A stretch of 16,851 bases of DNA from Legionellaceae bacterium (GTDB taxonomy: Bacteria > Pseudomonadota > Gammaproteobacteria > Legionellales > Legionellaceae), in NCBI GenBank assembly GCA_947505025.1, contig CANNIJ010000025.1, positions 1-16,851 of the forward strand. Direction: 5' to 3'. Made by a program: the position numbers and the translations under genes. Shown here one piece after another: positions 8,493-14,682 of this stretch (positions within the stretch are counted from its first letter, which is position 1; each line of letters opens with the position of its first letter). The notes under the pieces were generated by a model. It was not told the origin of the DNA. It searched no databases and saw only the letters and a program-made list of their open reading frames with translations.

Positions 8493-8514
8493 AAGCATTC
8501 TATAGAACAGCCTA

Positions 8515-8543
8515 AATAAAACATACAGGGAACTTAGTGTCAA
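8515..8543 (-). promoter_or_regulatory. Predicted promoter of the esterase-ratA-rnfH unit
   Basis: On the minus strand a perfect -35, TTGACA (8543-8538), is followed after 17 bp by TTTATT (8520-8515), 4 of 6 to the -10. Transcription would start near 8508, giving a leader of about 28 bases that contains the AGGAG site. Confidence 0.5.
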
Positions 8544-8602
8544 GAGTTCTGTTTTGGTCTTCAGCACTAAATATATATTTTATAGTTCTGTAAACCATTT
8601 TA

Positions 8603-8611
8603 TGCTAGAAT
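8603..8611 (+). promoter_or_regulatory. Possible extended -10 promoter of trhO
   Basis: TGCTAGAAT fits an extended -10 (TG-N-TATAAT, 5 of 6 in the hexamer), 33 bp before the trhO ATG. I see no good -35 at normal spacing, as is usual for extended -10 promoters. Confidence 0.35.
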
Positions 8612-8644
8612 CGATGTTAAAAAATATCCTAGGGCTGTATTCAT

Positions 8645-9343
8645 ATGAAAAAATACGTTATTGCTGCTTTTTATAAATTTGTGCCATTGGCTGATTATTT
8701 ATCTATGAAAGAACCTTTGCTGGCCAAAATGCGTGAACATGGTGTATTTGGCACGATCATTTTGGCGGCAGAAGGAATTAATGGTGGTGCTGCTGGTACT
8801 ATAGAGGCTATGTCTGCTTTATATGCATACTTACACAGTCAGCCGTTGTTCCAAGATCTGGTATTCAAAGAAACTTTTGATGACTTAATGCCATTTGAAA
8901 AAGCTAAAGTTAAATTCAGAAAAGAAATTGTTACTTTAGGTATAGAAAATATCAATCCTTTAGACCAAACTGGACAGCGCTTGTCTCCTGCTGCATGGAA
9001 TCAGTTGATATCTGAGCCTGAAGTTTTAGTTATTGACACTCGTAATACTTACGAAGTTGAATTAGGTACCTTTGAAAATGCTATCAACCCTAATACAGAA
9101 AACTTTAGAGACTTTCCTGCTTACGTAGAGGAAAATCTAATGGACAAAAAAGATTCCAAAATTGCTATGTTTTGTACTGGCGGGATCCGTTGTGAGAAAT
9201 CGACGGCTTATCTTATGAGCTTGGGCTTTAAAAATGTCTACCAATTAGAAGGTGGCATTCTAAATTATTATGAATGCACACCAACCAATGAGTCACTCTG
9301 GCAAGGACAATGTTTTGTCTTTGATGAGCGTATCGCCGTTTAA
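8645..9343 (+). CDS. trhO: tRNA uridine-34 hydroxylase (rhodanese-like), short form
   Basis: TrhO (YceA) hydroxylates U34 of certain tRNAs to 5-hydroxyuridine using molecular oxygen; cytoplasmic. The 232-residue protein has the N-terminal domain ('AAFYKFVPLADY', 'FGTIILAAEGINGG' about 35-48, 'PFEKAKVKFRKEIVTLG' about 83-99) followed by a rhodanese domain (about 113-220): 'VLVIDTRNTYEVELGTF', then active loop 'MFCTGGIRCEKS' with C177 and C183, and 'VYQLEGGILNY'. The chain stops right after 'CFVFDERIAV'. E. coli TrhO runs to about 350 residues, so this copy lacks the C-terminal extension. The next base begins the stop codon of the convergent methyltransferase-like gene. The promoter gap is shared with the divergent esterase unit. 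Confidence 0.94.
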   Translation: MKKYVIAAFYKFVPLADYLSMKEPLLAKMREHGVFGTIILAAEGINGGAAGTIEAMSALYAYLHSQPLFQDLVFKETFDDLMPFEKAKVKFRKEIVTLGIENINPLDQTGQRLSPAAWNQLISEPEVLVIDTRNTYEVELGTFENAINPNTENFRDFPAYVEENLMDKKDSKIAMFCTGGIRCEKSTAYLMSLGFKNVYQLEGGILNYYECTPTNESLWQGQCFVFDERIAV

Positions 9344-10033
9344 TCAAACTGCTGGTAAGGCACATGTTTGCGACCAAACACGCAACATAGCATTTCCTTG
9401 GGCACATAATTGTGAAGGTACGTGACGAATTTCAATGCCGTAATTTAGTTGCTGTAAACCTAACAAAACAGGTGCCAAACCAGGTGATGGAGTGCCGTTT
9501 AAATCATTCAGAGGAAATATGCGCACTTCATTAGCTACCCGCACCAACTCACAAATACGTTCCACGGCTTGCTTGATGGCACCGGAATGATCAAAGAAAA
9601 AATGCGAACTAACAGCATGATTAAATTGATTATTTACAAAATTAGTTGCTATATCTACACACTCTACATAACGCTTTTCCGCACAACCACGATCATAATC
9701 TTGCAAAAAACACTTAATACCTGCGCGCCTATAGTTTAACAACGTATCCAATTCAGTCGTATTAAGCGCATCTAAATTATTTTTTTGCCGGATGATCTCA
9801 ATATATTTTTGTTCAAAATTTAGGTTGATTTTCTTTTCAAGCGTTGTGCAATCTAATCCAAACCACGGATCCAAACTAATTATATTGTGATGGCCAGATT
9901 GTGCTAGCTGTGAATTAACCGCTGTGGCCGCGCAACCATACTCTAGTATATTGGATCGCATTTGCTTGTCTGATAAATCAAACATGCTCTGATATTCATC
10001 TATATGAAAACCCCACAAAGCTTTTCTATTCAT
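9344..10033 (-). CDS. SAM-dependent methyltransferase-like protein, substrate unknown
   Basis: Resembles a widespread but uncharacterised family of class I methyltransferase-like proteins. With the M4 start it has 229 residues. The N-terminal segment 'EYQSMFDLSDKQMRSNILEYG' (read as two parts around the S-D-K turn) leads to a SAM-site-like motif, 'YGCAATAVNSQLAQSG', where this family often has CGxGPAxFxAEL; then comes acidic 'SLDPWF'. The C-terminal half has 'VSSHFFFDHS', 'CELVRVANEVRIFPLNDLNG' and 'NAMLRVW', matching the CSHFLFLYS / RVAxEVRIFPL pattern I recall for the family. The glycine-rich loop is weak (G-C-A-A-T-A), so activity is uncertain. The ATG at 10033 is chosen because AAAGGA lies eight bases upstream; the longer ATG at 10042 overlaps that site. 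Three cysteines at regular eight- or nine-residue spacing occur mid-protein (KC...GC...EC). Confidence 0.72.
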   Translation of the reverse strand: MNRKALWGFHIDEYQSMFDLSDKQMRSNILEYGCAATAVNSQLAQSGHHNIISLDPWFGLDCTTLEKKINLNFEQKYIEIIRQKNNLDALNTTELDTLLNYRRAGIKCFLQDYDRGCAEKRYVECVDIATNFVNNQFNHAVSSHFFFDHSGAIKQAVERICELVRVANEVRIFPLNDLNGTPSPGLAPVLLGLQQLNYGIEIRHVPSQLCAQGNAMLRVWSQTCALPAV

Positions 10034-10041
10034 TTGACGCA

Positions 10042-10047
10042 TCCTTT
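10042..10047 (-). promoter_or_regulatory. Shine-Dalgarno deciding the methyltransferase-like start
   Basis: AAAGGA on the minus strand is eight bases before the ATG at 10033. The alternative ATG at 10042 uses the last base of this motif and so could not be served by it. Confidence 0.6.
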
Positions 10048-10119
10048 AAATTTTGATCCTATACTCTAGACGGTATCCAAAAACACTAATTTACTTTTTT
10101 CAACATGAGGCAATGTAAT

Positions 10120-10332
10120 ATGCAAAAACCCACGCTAGCTGTTGTTATGTTTATCAGTGCTTTACTCGCCTTTGCTATCATACCAACTGTGTATGCAATA
10201 ATGGTAGTCAGCAAAGCGTCTTCTGACGTAAATACTATTGCAATATCTAAAACAACTAAGGTAGCCTGTCAAGACAATTATATGAGTCATGATATCTTGA
10301 AGAGCAACCATGTACAACAAATCACTAAATAG
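10120..10332 (+). CDS. Small predicted membrane or secreted protein (70 aa)
   Basis: I do not recognise this protein. From the ATG at 10120 it reads 'MQKPTLAVVMFISALLAFAI' and continues 'IPTVYAIMVVSKASSD'. That is a short positive start, one hydrophobic segment of about 23 residues and a polar tail of about 40. It could be a single-pass membrane protein or carry a signal peptide cut at 'TVYA|IM'. The tail has a single Cys and no known motif. The ATG at 10120 is preferred over that at 10105 because GAGG (10107-10110) stands nine bases ahead of it. The gene overlaps the nadD start by 23 bases, so its translation may drive nadD. A role in coupling or simply a leader-like gene are both possible; evidence for expression is only the ribosome site and composition. 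Confidence 0.5.
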   Translation: MQKPTLAVVMFISALLAFAIIPTVYAIMVVSKASSDVNTIAISKTTKVACQDNYMSHDILKSNHVQQITK

Positions 10333-10999
10333 CCTTTTGATTTACGGAGGTAGTTTTGATCCTGTACACCAAGGTCACTTAAATACTGCATTAGCAGTAC
10401 AAGAAGGTGCTCATTTTGAGCGCTTTCTATTTCTACCATGCAAGCAATCATTACTCAAGCAACCAGCTCAGGCTGGATGTACAGACCGCGTAAACATGCT
10501 CCGGCTGGCATTAGCCAGATATCCTGAATTTACACTAGATACCTATGAAATAACACGCTCAGGACCATCATATATGATTGAAACTCTTGAGTATATGCGC
10601 ACGCAAACTAGTTGCAATACAGCAATTACTCTGCTGATGGGACTTGATTCTTTTATAGATCTACCACTATGGCAACGTTGGACCGAGATTTTATCCTACT
10701 GTCATCTGATGATACTCGATCGGCCAAATTACTGTATAGATAATCTACAGCCTGACTTACTAGCTCTGATGCACAAACACCAAACATATAATAAAAATGA
10801 TCTTATCACCAGTCCTTGTGGATATATTTACCGTTTCAATGCAGGCGAGCATGCAGTATCATCAAGTTTTTTACGCACACACATGTATTCTGCATCTGAC
10901 ATAAATCGATTAATGCCAGAATCAGTTATAGACTACATCAAGGAGCATGGACTTTATCAATCGCACTCTCCATCTGATCCAAAACTTTCATTCGATTAA
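10310..10999 (+). CDS. nadD: Nicotinate-nucleotide adenylyltransferase
   Basis: Joins ATP and nicotinate mononucleotide to form deamido-NAD+, the substrate of NadE; cytoplasmic. The 229-residue sequence shows the nucleotidyltransferase signature 'GGSFDPVHQGH' (13-23), 'RSGPSYMIETLE' (83-94), the family block 'LLMGLDSFIDLPLWQRW' (108-124) and 'VSSSFLRTHM' (183-192), equivalent to the usual ISSTxIR. Family members normally finish shortly after the 'YIxxHGLY' segment (here 209-216); this one continues 13 residues as its frame crosses the antisense end of cvpA. It overlaps the preceding small gene by 23 bases and has only a weak site of its own. The usual neighbours rsfS and rlmH are not next to it. 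Confidence 0.94.
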   Translation: MYNKSLNSLLIYGGSFDPVHQGHLNTALAVQEGAHFERFLFLPCKQSLLKQPAQAGCTDRVNMLRLALARYPEFTLDTYEITRSGPSYMIETLEYMRTQTSCNTAITLLMGLDSFIDLPLWQRWTEILSYCHLMILDRPNYCIDNLQPDLLALMHKHQTYNKNDLITSPCGYIYRFNAGEHAVSSSFLRTHMYSASDINRLMPESVIDYIKEHGLYQSHSPSDPKLSFD

Positions 11000-11474
11000 T
11001 GAATTCAGGTACAAAGCTGTGCAGCCATGTAACCAAAGGATCAAAAGTAGCATACAGTCGTGCATTTTGCCGTAAGGCGGAATCAGAAATTCCGGTGATA
11101 CTCAAAACCAACATTATCAAAGCTACAATCAAAATACCACGCACCAAACCAAAGATCATGCCCAACAAGCGATCTATTGGACTTAAACCAGAACGATGCA
11201 AAACCAAACCAATTAATATATTTAATACGGCTCCAGCAATTAAAGTTGTAAACAAAACCAGCATAAATGCAACTATTGAACGTACTGTTTTGTCATGCAG
11301 GTAAGGTGCTAACCACGGGATAACATACTGCGAACACGTAAAGGCCAGCCAAAAAGCAGTGATCCAAACGCTCAAAGCTATGGATTCTTTAATTAATCCA
11401 CGCACAAAGCCAGTGGCCATAGATAGCCCAATTACGACTAAAACCACACAATCAACCCAGTTTATTCCGAACAT
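10938..11474 (-). CDS. cvpA: CvpA family inner-membrane protein
   Basis: CvpA-type membrane protein of 178 residues, required for colicin V production in E. coli and more generally linked to envelope stress tolerance; molecular function unknown. Four hydrophobic segments are visible at about 6-22, 30-50, 65-91 and 103-127. The family start 'NWVDCVVLVVIGLSMATGFVRG' (two parts) and 'SPIDRLLGMIFGLVRGILIV' (98-117) are typical. It follows the SPOR gene with no space between stop and start, as the last gene of accD-folC-dedD-cvpA. purF, which normally comes next, is not there. Instead the last 62 bases overlap the 3' end of nadD on the other strand. Confidence 0.93.
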   Translation of the reverse strand: MFGINWVDCVVLVVIGLSMATGFVRGLIKESIALSVWITAFWLAFTCSQYVIPWLAPYLHDKTVRSIVAFMLVLFTTLIAGAVLNILIGLVLHRSGLSPIDRLLGMIFGLVRGILIVALIMLVLSITGISDSALRQNARLYATFDPLVTWLHSFVPEFINRMKVLDQMESAIDKVHAP

Positions 11475-12185
11475 TTAGCCAATCTCACTACTTTTAACTA
11501 CAAACCCGGTTAATTTTACGTTGCTCGCCAGAGTTTGTTGTAATTGAATTGCGGCATCACGTTGATGTAATTTTCCAACTAATACTTGATAAAAAGCTTG
11601 CTGTTCGCCTTGCACATTTTTGGTAAATGCGTGGTATGAAGCAGTATACCCAGACTCACGTAATTTATTCACTAATAACTCTGCATTTTTGCGCTGCATA
11701 AAAGCAGCAAGTTGCACCTGATATAATGATTGGTTAACTGCTGGCTTTAATGAAGACTTAGATGCTATTACGCTAATCAGTTTAGTTCTAGCGGCTGTTT
11801 GTGGAGCCGCTGGAGCCACCGTTGGTGCTTGTACTATATGACTTAATTTAACTACAGGTTCAATCCTAGCCACTGTTGTAGGAGCAATTGTCTTTACTGG
11901 CGTTAAGGATTGTGCTTTTGCAACTAATGACGATTTAGGCACATTTAGTACCTTGGGCATGTTCATACGCGCCACTTTAACCGCCTTAAACATTGCTTTT
12001 TGATTAGGGATTGCTAACTTAGGAGCTGCTGGTCGATGTAAAGGCAATAATGAAACATGCATCTGCTCCTCAAAATGAGCATTAGACTTCTTTAATATGT
12101 CTGGTAAGAATAAAATTGCCAAAGCTAAAATTACCACAGCCCCGGTTAAACGATGTTTGATACGTTCACTCATCACAAATTTCAT
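11475..12185 (-). CDS. dedD: DedD-type SPOR-domain inner-membrane protein
   Basis: Bitopic protein that probably binds denuded peptidoglycan at the division septum through its SPOR domain. The 236 residues comprise a short cytoplasmic start 'SERIKHRLTG', one transmembrane segment (about 14-30, 'GAVVILALAILFLPDIL'), a long Pro/Ala/Lys/Val-rich periplasmic linker (about 45-150) and a C-terminal SPOR domain (about 153-233, 'YQVQLAAFMQRKNAELLVNK' and 'FYQVLVGKLHQRDAAIQLQQ'). The position between folC and cvpA is the classical dedD place. The ATG at 12185 overlaps the folC stop (ATGA) and has GAGGTG a few bases upstream, so it is chosen over the ATG at 12173. Confidence 0.92.
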   Translation of the reverse strand: MKFVMSERIKHRLTGAVVILALAILFLPDILKKSNAHFEEQMHVSLLPLHRPAAPKLAIPNQKAMFKAVKVARMNMPKVLNVPKSSLVAKAQSLTPVKTIAPTTVARIEPVVKLSHIVQAPTVAPAAPQTAARTKLISVIASKSSLKPAVNQSLYQVQLAAFMQRKNAELLVNKLRESGYTASYHAFTKNVQGEQQAFYQVLVGKLHQRDAAIQLQQTLASNVKLTGFVVKSSEIG

Positions 12186-13453
12186 GTTTGCACCTCGTTT
12201 TTATTACATTCAGTCATTACTGCACTAACTGTTAAAAAAGAACCATACACTAAAATAAGATCGCCTGGAACTGCGCGTTGTTTGGCCGCATAATAAGCCG
12301 CAGCAGGATCCATAAAACAATCTTTTGGTATTATGTTATTAACTTTAAACGCCTCAAGTAACTGCTGCTGACTTGAAGCACGTGGACCACTTAAACATGC
12401 AGGATACCATGCATCAACCAACATCCGCATTGGAGTAATTAGACCTGCCAAGTCTTTATCTTGTAAAGCAGAAAAAACCGCATGTACCCGCCCTGCAATA
12501 TGATTGTGCTGAAACCATCCGGCTAAATATTCTACTGCCTGTGGATTGTGTGCAACATCATACAATACACTCACAGTTCCTTGCACCAACTGTTGGCGCG
12601 CATCCACCTGCACCGAACACATGGCCTGCTCCCAATGTTCTGGCGATACCGGCAAGCGATCTAATAATTGCTTGCTAGCCATAACGGCTGCAGCCGCAGC
12701 CTGGATATGTAAGTTGGGGCGAGTAAACCACTGCCAATCAACCAGCGGACTAAATAATATACCCAGTTTATCTGGCGTAACGTTAACTTGATAGTCTTGC
12801 TTGAACGCCAACATCTTTAAATCCAAAGCACTAGCCTGCTCTAATATACTCACAGGCACTGCTTCATCAGCATAAATAAATGCTTGGTTTCGGCGTAAAA
12901 TACCTGCTTTTTCACGGCCAATGGCCTCGATTGTATCACCTAAGTACTCTTGATGATCCAGAGCAATTGTCGTGATCACCGCCACATTTGCATCTATTAT
13001 ATTAGTCGCGTCAAGTCTGCCACCCATGCCAACCTCCAACAAAATCACTTGAACTTTGGCGGCTTTAAATAATAACAAGGCCGCCAAAGTCATGCTCTCA
13101 AAATAGGTCAGGCTGATGTCCTGCCGCGCTGCATCTAGCTGAGATAAAGCATCATATAAATCATGATCTGCTACCATTTGCTGATTAATCTTAATCCGCT
13201 CATTGGCTGTAAGTAAGTGCGGACTGGTATAACAACCCACGCTATATCCAGCAGCCGAATATATTTCGGACAACATAGCCAAGGTAGACCCTTTGCCGTT
13301 TGTGCCGGCCACAGTGATTACAGGCACACCTGGTTTCAATAGATCTAGGGTTGTAGCAACAACATTAATATTCTTCATGCATAAATTTATAGCTGGGGCA
13401 TGCGACTGATCAAAGTCAGCTAACCTTACAGCTAATTGACTGGACGCGCTCAA
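12182..13453 (-). CDS. folC: Folylpolyglutamate/dihydrofolate synthase, TTG start
   Basis: Mur-ligase-like enzyme that adds glutamate to dihydropteroate and to folates, ATP-dependent and cytoplasmic. The 423 residues carry the P-loop 'VAGTNGKGST' (48-57), the 'YTSPHLLTANERIKIN' loop (75-90), 'LLEVGMGGRLDATNII' (138-153), 'ALDHQEYLGDT' (164-174), 'EKAGI' (181-185) and 'YDVAHNPQA' (298-306). The usual P-G-R-F/x-Q turn before that last block appears altered to D-A-R-Q-Q (294-298 region of the linker), a mild oddity. The start is TTG at 13453, whose last two bases overlap the accD stop (TTGA); no ATG lies near enough to the expected N-terminus. Order accD-folC-dedD is standard in gammaproteobacteria. 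Confidence 0.95.
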   Translation of the reverse strand: MSASSQLAVRLADFDQSHAPAINLCMKNINVVATTLDLLKPGVPVITVAGTNGKGSTLAMLSEIYSAAGYSVGCYTSPHLLTANERIKINQQMVADHDLYDALSQLDAARQDISLTYFESMTLAALLLFKAAKVQVILLEVGMGGRLDATNIIDANVAVITTIALDHQEYLGDTIEAIGREKAGILRRNQAFIYADEAVPVSILEQASALDLKMLAFKQDYQVNVTPDKLGILFSPLVDWQWFTRPNLHIQAAAAAVMASKQLLDRLPVSPEHWEQAMCSVQVDARQQLVQGTVSVLYDVAHNPQAVEYLAGWFQHNHIAGRVHAVFSALQDKDLAGLITPMRMLVDAWYPACLSGPRASSQQQLLEAFKVNNIIPKDCFMDPAAAYYAAKQRAVPGDLILVYGSFLTVSAVMTECNKNEVQT

Positions 13454-14319
13454 GCTAATTTTTCCGTTGTGCGATGTGTAAGTTTAGCGATTAATTCGGC
13501 GATAGTCGCACGTAAATTCTTACGTTCAACTATCATGTCAATATGCCCATGCTCGAGTAAGAATTCACTGCGCTGAAAACCCTCAGGCAAACTTTGTCGT
13601 ACGGTTTGCTCGATTACACGCGGACCGGCAAAACCAATCAAAGCTTCGGGTTCAGCAACAATAATATCGCCTAAACTTGCAAAACTCGCGGACACACCAC
13701 CCATGGTTGGATCAGTTAACACGACTATAAATGGCAAGCCCATAGCAGATAATTTAGCCAATGCAGCAGACGTTTTTGCCATTTGCATCAAAGAAAATAA
13801 CCCCTCTTGCATCCGAGCACCACCACTAGCTGTAAAACAAATATACGGGATCTTGTTTTCCATCGCCGTGTTAACTGCACGTACAAATTTTTCACCTACA
13901 GTTGCGCCCATAGAGCCGCCCATAAATCCAAACTCAAATGCACTTACAACCACTGGTTGGTTATTTAATAACCCTGTCATTACAACTAAGGCCTCTTTCT
14001 CGCCAGTAGCTTTTTGTGCCTGGGTGATCCTGTCTTTATATTTTTTTGAATCTTTGAACTTTAAACGATCAATTGGCTCAAGTCCGATCGCAAACTCCAC
14101 TTGGCCAGTTGCATCCAAGAATTGTTTTAAGCGTTCACGTGCGGATAAACGATGGTGATTATTACACTTCGGGCACACCGATAAGTTTTTCTCAAGCTCA
14201 GTTCTGTATAAAGTTTCTGCGCAACGTTTGCATTTAATCCAAACACCGTCGGGCACACCTTTTTTCTGAAAGGTTTCTATACGAATTTTCGATGGTAACA
14301 GTTTTTTTAACCAACTCAT
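13450..14319 (-). CDS. accD: Acetyl-CoA carboxylase carboxyltransferase beta subunit
   Basis: With AccA it moves carboxyl from carboxybiotin to acetyl-CoA, giving malonyl-CoA for fatty acid synthesis; cytoplasmic. From the ATG at 14319 it has 289 residues. The N-terminal zinc ribbon has C30, C33, C49 and C52 ('CKRC' and 'CPKC'); the crotonase-fold core shows 'LEPIDRLKFKDSKKYKDR', 'FEFGFMGGSMGATVGEKF', 'TASGGARMQEG' and 'LTDPTMGGVSASFA', ending with 'GFAGPRVIEQTVR' and 'GFQRSEFLLEHG'. 'MSWLKK' at the start matches E. coli 'MSWIER', so the longer ATG at 14328 (three residues more) is rejected; GGA lies eight bases before 14319. It has its own likely promoter in front and continues into folC through a TTGA overlap. 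Confidence 0.96.
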   Translation of the reverse strand: MSWLKKLLPSKIRIETFQKKGVPDGVWIKCKRCAETLYRTELEKNLSVCPKCNNHHRLSARERLKQFLDATGQVEFAIGLEPIDRLKFKDSKKYKDRITQAQKATGEKEALVVMTGLLNNQPVVVSAFEFGFMGGSMGATVGEKFVRAVNTAMENKIPYICFTASGGARMQEGLFSLMQMAKTSAALAKLSAMGLPFIVVLTDPTMGGVSASFASLGDIIVAEPEALIGFAGPRVIEQTVRQSLPEGFQRSEFLLEHGHIDMIVERKNLRATIAELIAKLTHRTTEKLA

Positions 14320-14334
14320 GTAAAACATCCGTTC

Positions 14335-14349
14335 TGTTCAATATGAACA
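14335..14349. promoter_or_regulatory. Perfect 15-bp palindrome over the accD promoter, possible operator
   Basis: TGTTCA-ATA-TGAACA is an inverted repeat with 6-bp arms and a 3-bp centre. It begins two bases after the predicted -10 of accD and so covers the expected transcription start. That is a normal place for a repressor site. The cognate regulator is not in the window. Confidence 0.45.
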
Positions 14350-14351
14350 TG

Positions 14352-14380
14352 ATTATACCCGATTTTTAAAAACATTTCAC
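14352..14380 (-). promoter_or_regulatory. Predicted accD promoter
   Basis: A consensus TATAAT (14357-14352, minus strand) has GTGAAA (14380-14375, 4 of 6 to TTGACA) upstream at the ideal 17-bp spacing. The -35 overlaps the stop codon of the Sel1 lipoprotein gene. The transcript would start near 14345, 25 bp before the accD ATG. Confidence 0.55.
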
Positions 14381-14679
14381 CTGCCGTGCTGATCCAGTAA
14401 AGACACAGCAGTTTGCGCGTCAGTTTGTCCAGCTTTTGCAGCACGTGTAATCCATAACCAAGCTTTACGACGATCTTCTATTACTCCCTGACCATAATAA
14501 TACATATAACCCACAGCATATTGAGCATCAGCTTGTCCTTTTTCTGCCTCAGGTAGTAATCTAACAAACGCTTGGCGATAATCTTGTACACTGAAACTTT
14601 GAATACCCTGGGTTAAATTATACGCGGATCCAAAACAACCTCCGAGCATAATAACCAGTAACCATATGATTAATCGCAT
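14377..14679 (-). CDS. Sel1-repeat lipoprotein (100 aa)
   Basis: Small lipoprotein with Sel1-like (TPR-type) repeats. The signal 'MRLIIWLLVIMLGGC' ends in a lipobox L12-G-G-C15, so Cys15 is the likely lipidated residue. Residues about 33-92 hold one repeat and most of a second: 'AEKGQADAQYAVGYMYYYGQ' (about 45-64, GQG at 63-65) followed by 'RKAWLWITRAAKAGQTDAQ', the typical Sel1 spacing of A, L/Y and G positions. Such repeats mediate protein contacts; the partner is unknown. The ATG lies three bases after the GspC-like stop, so the genes are co-transcribed. The gene ends within the accD -35 box. Confidence 0.85.
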   Translation of the reverse strand: MRLIIWLLVIMLGGCFGSAYNLTQGIQSFSVQDYRQAFVRLLPEAEKGQADAQYAVGYMYYYGQGVIEDRRKAWLWITRAAKAGQTDAQTAVSLLDQHGR

Positions 14680-14682
14680 GAA

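Noticed and set aside
10034..10065. TTGACG (10034-10039) with TATACT (10060-10065) as a promoter for the small gene
   Set aside because: The spacing is 20 bp, too long for a normal sigma-70 promoter, and the -35 lies within the start region of the divergent gene.
10999..11304. Plus-strand open frame of 101 codons opposite cvpA, starting at the base where nadD ends
   Set aside because: It is Lys/Thr/Asn-rich, as expected for the antisense of a membrane protein gene, and has no ribosome site or family.
13703..14158. Open frame of 151 codons on the plus strand opposite accD
   Set aside because: It lies wholly antisense to a highly conserved enzyme, has no recognisable domain and reads as low-complexity antisense translation. 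Shadow of accD.
14334..14351. LexA box at the accD palindrome
   Set aside because: The E. coli box is CTGT-N8-ACAG. Here the left half fits, but the right half reads AACA at that spacing, and the symmetric core is TGTTCA-N3-TGAACA instead.
14362..14371. TTTTTAAAAA run as a terminator between the Sel1 gene and accD
   Set aside because: It is an AT-only palindrome without a GC stem or loop, and it falls within the spacer of the predicted accD promoter.
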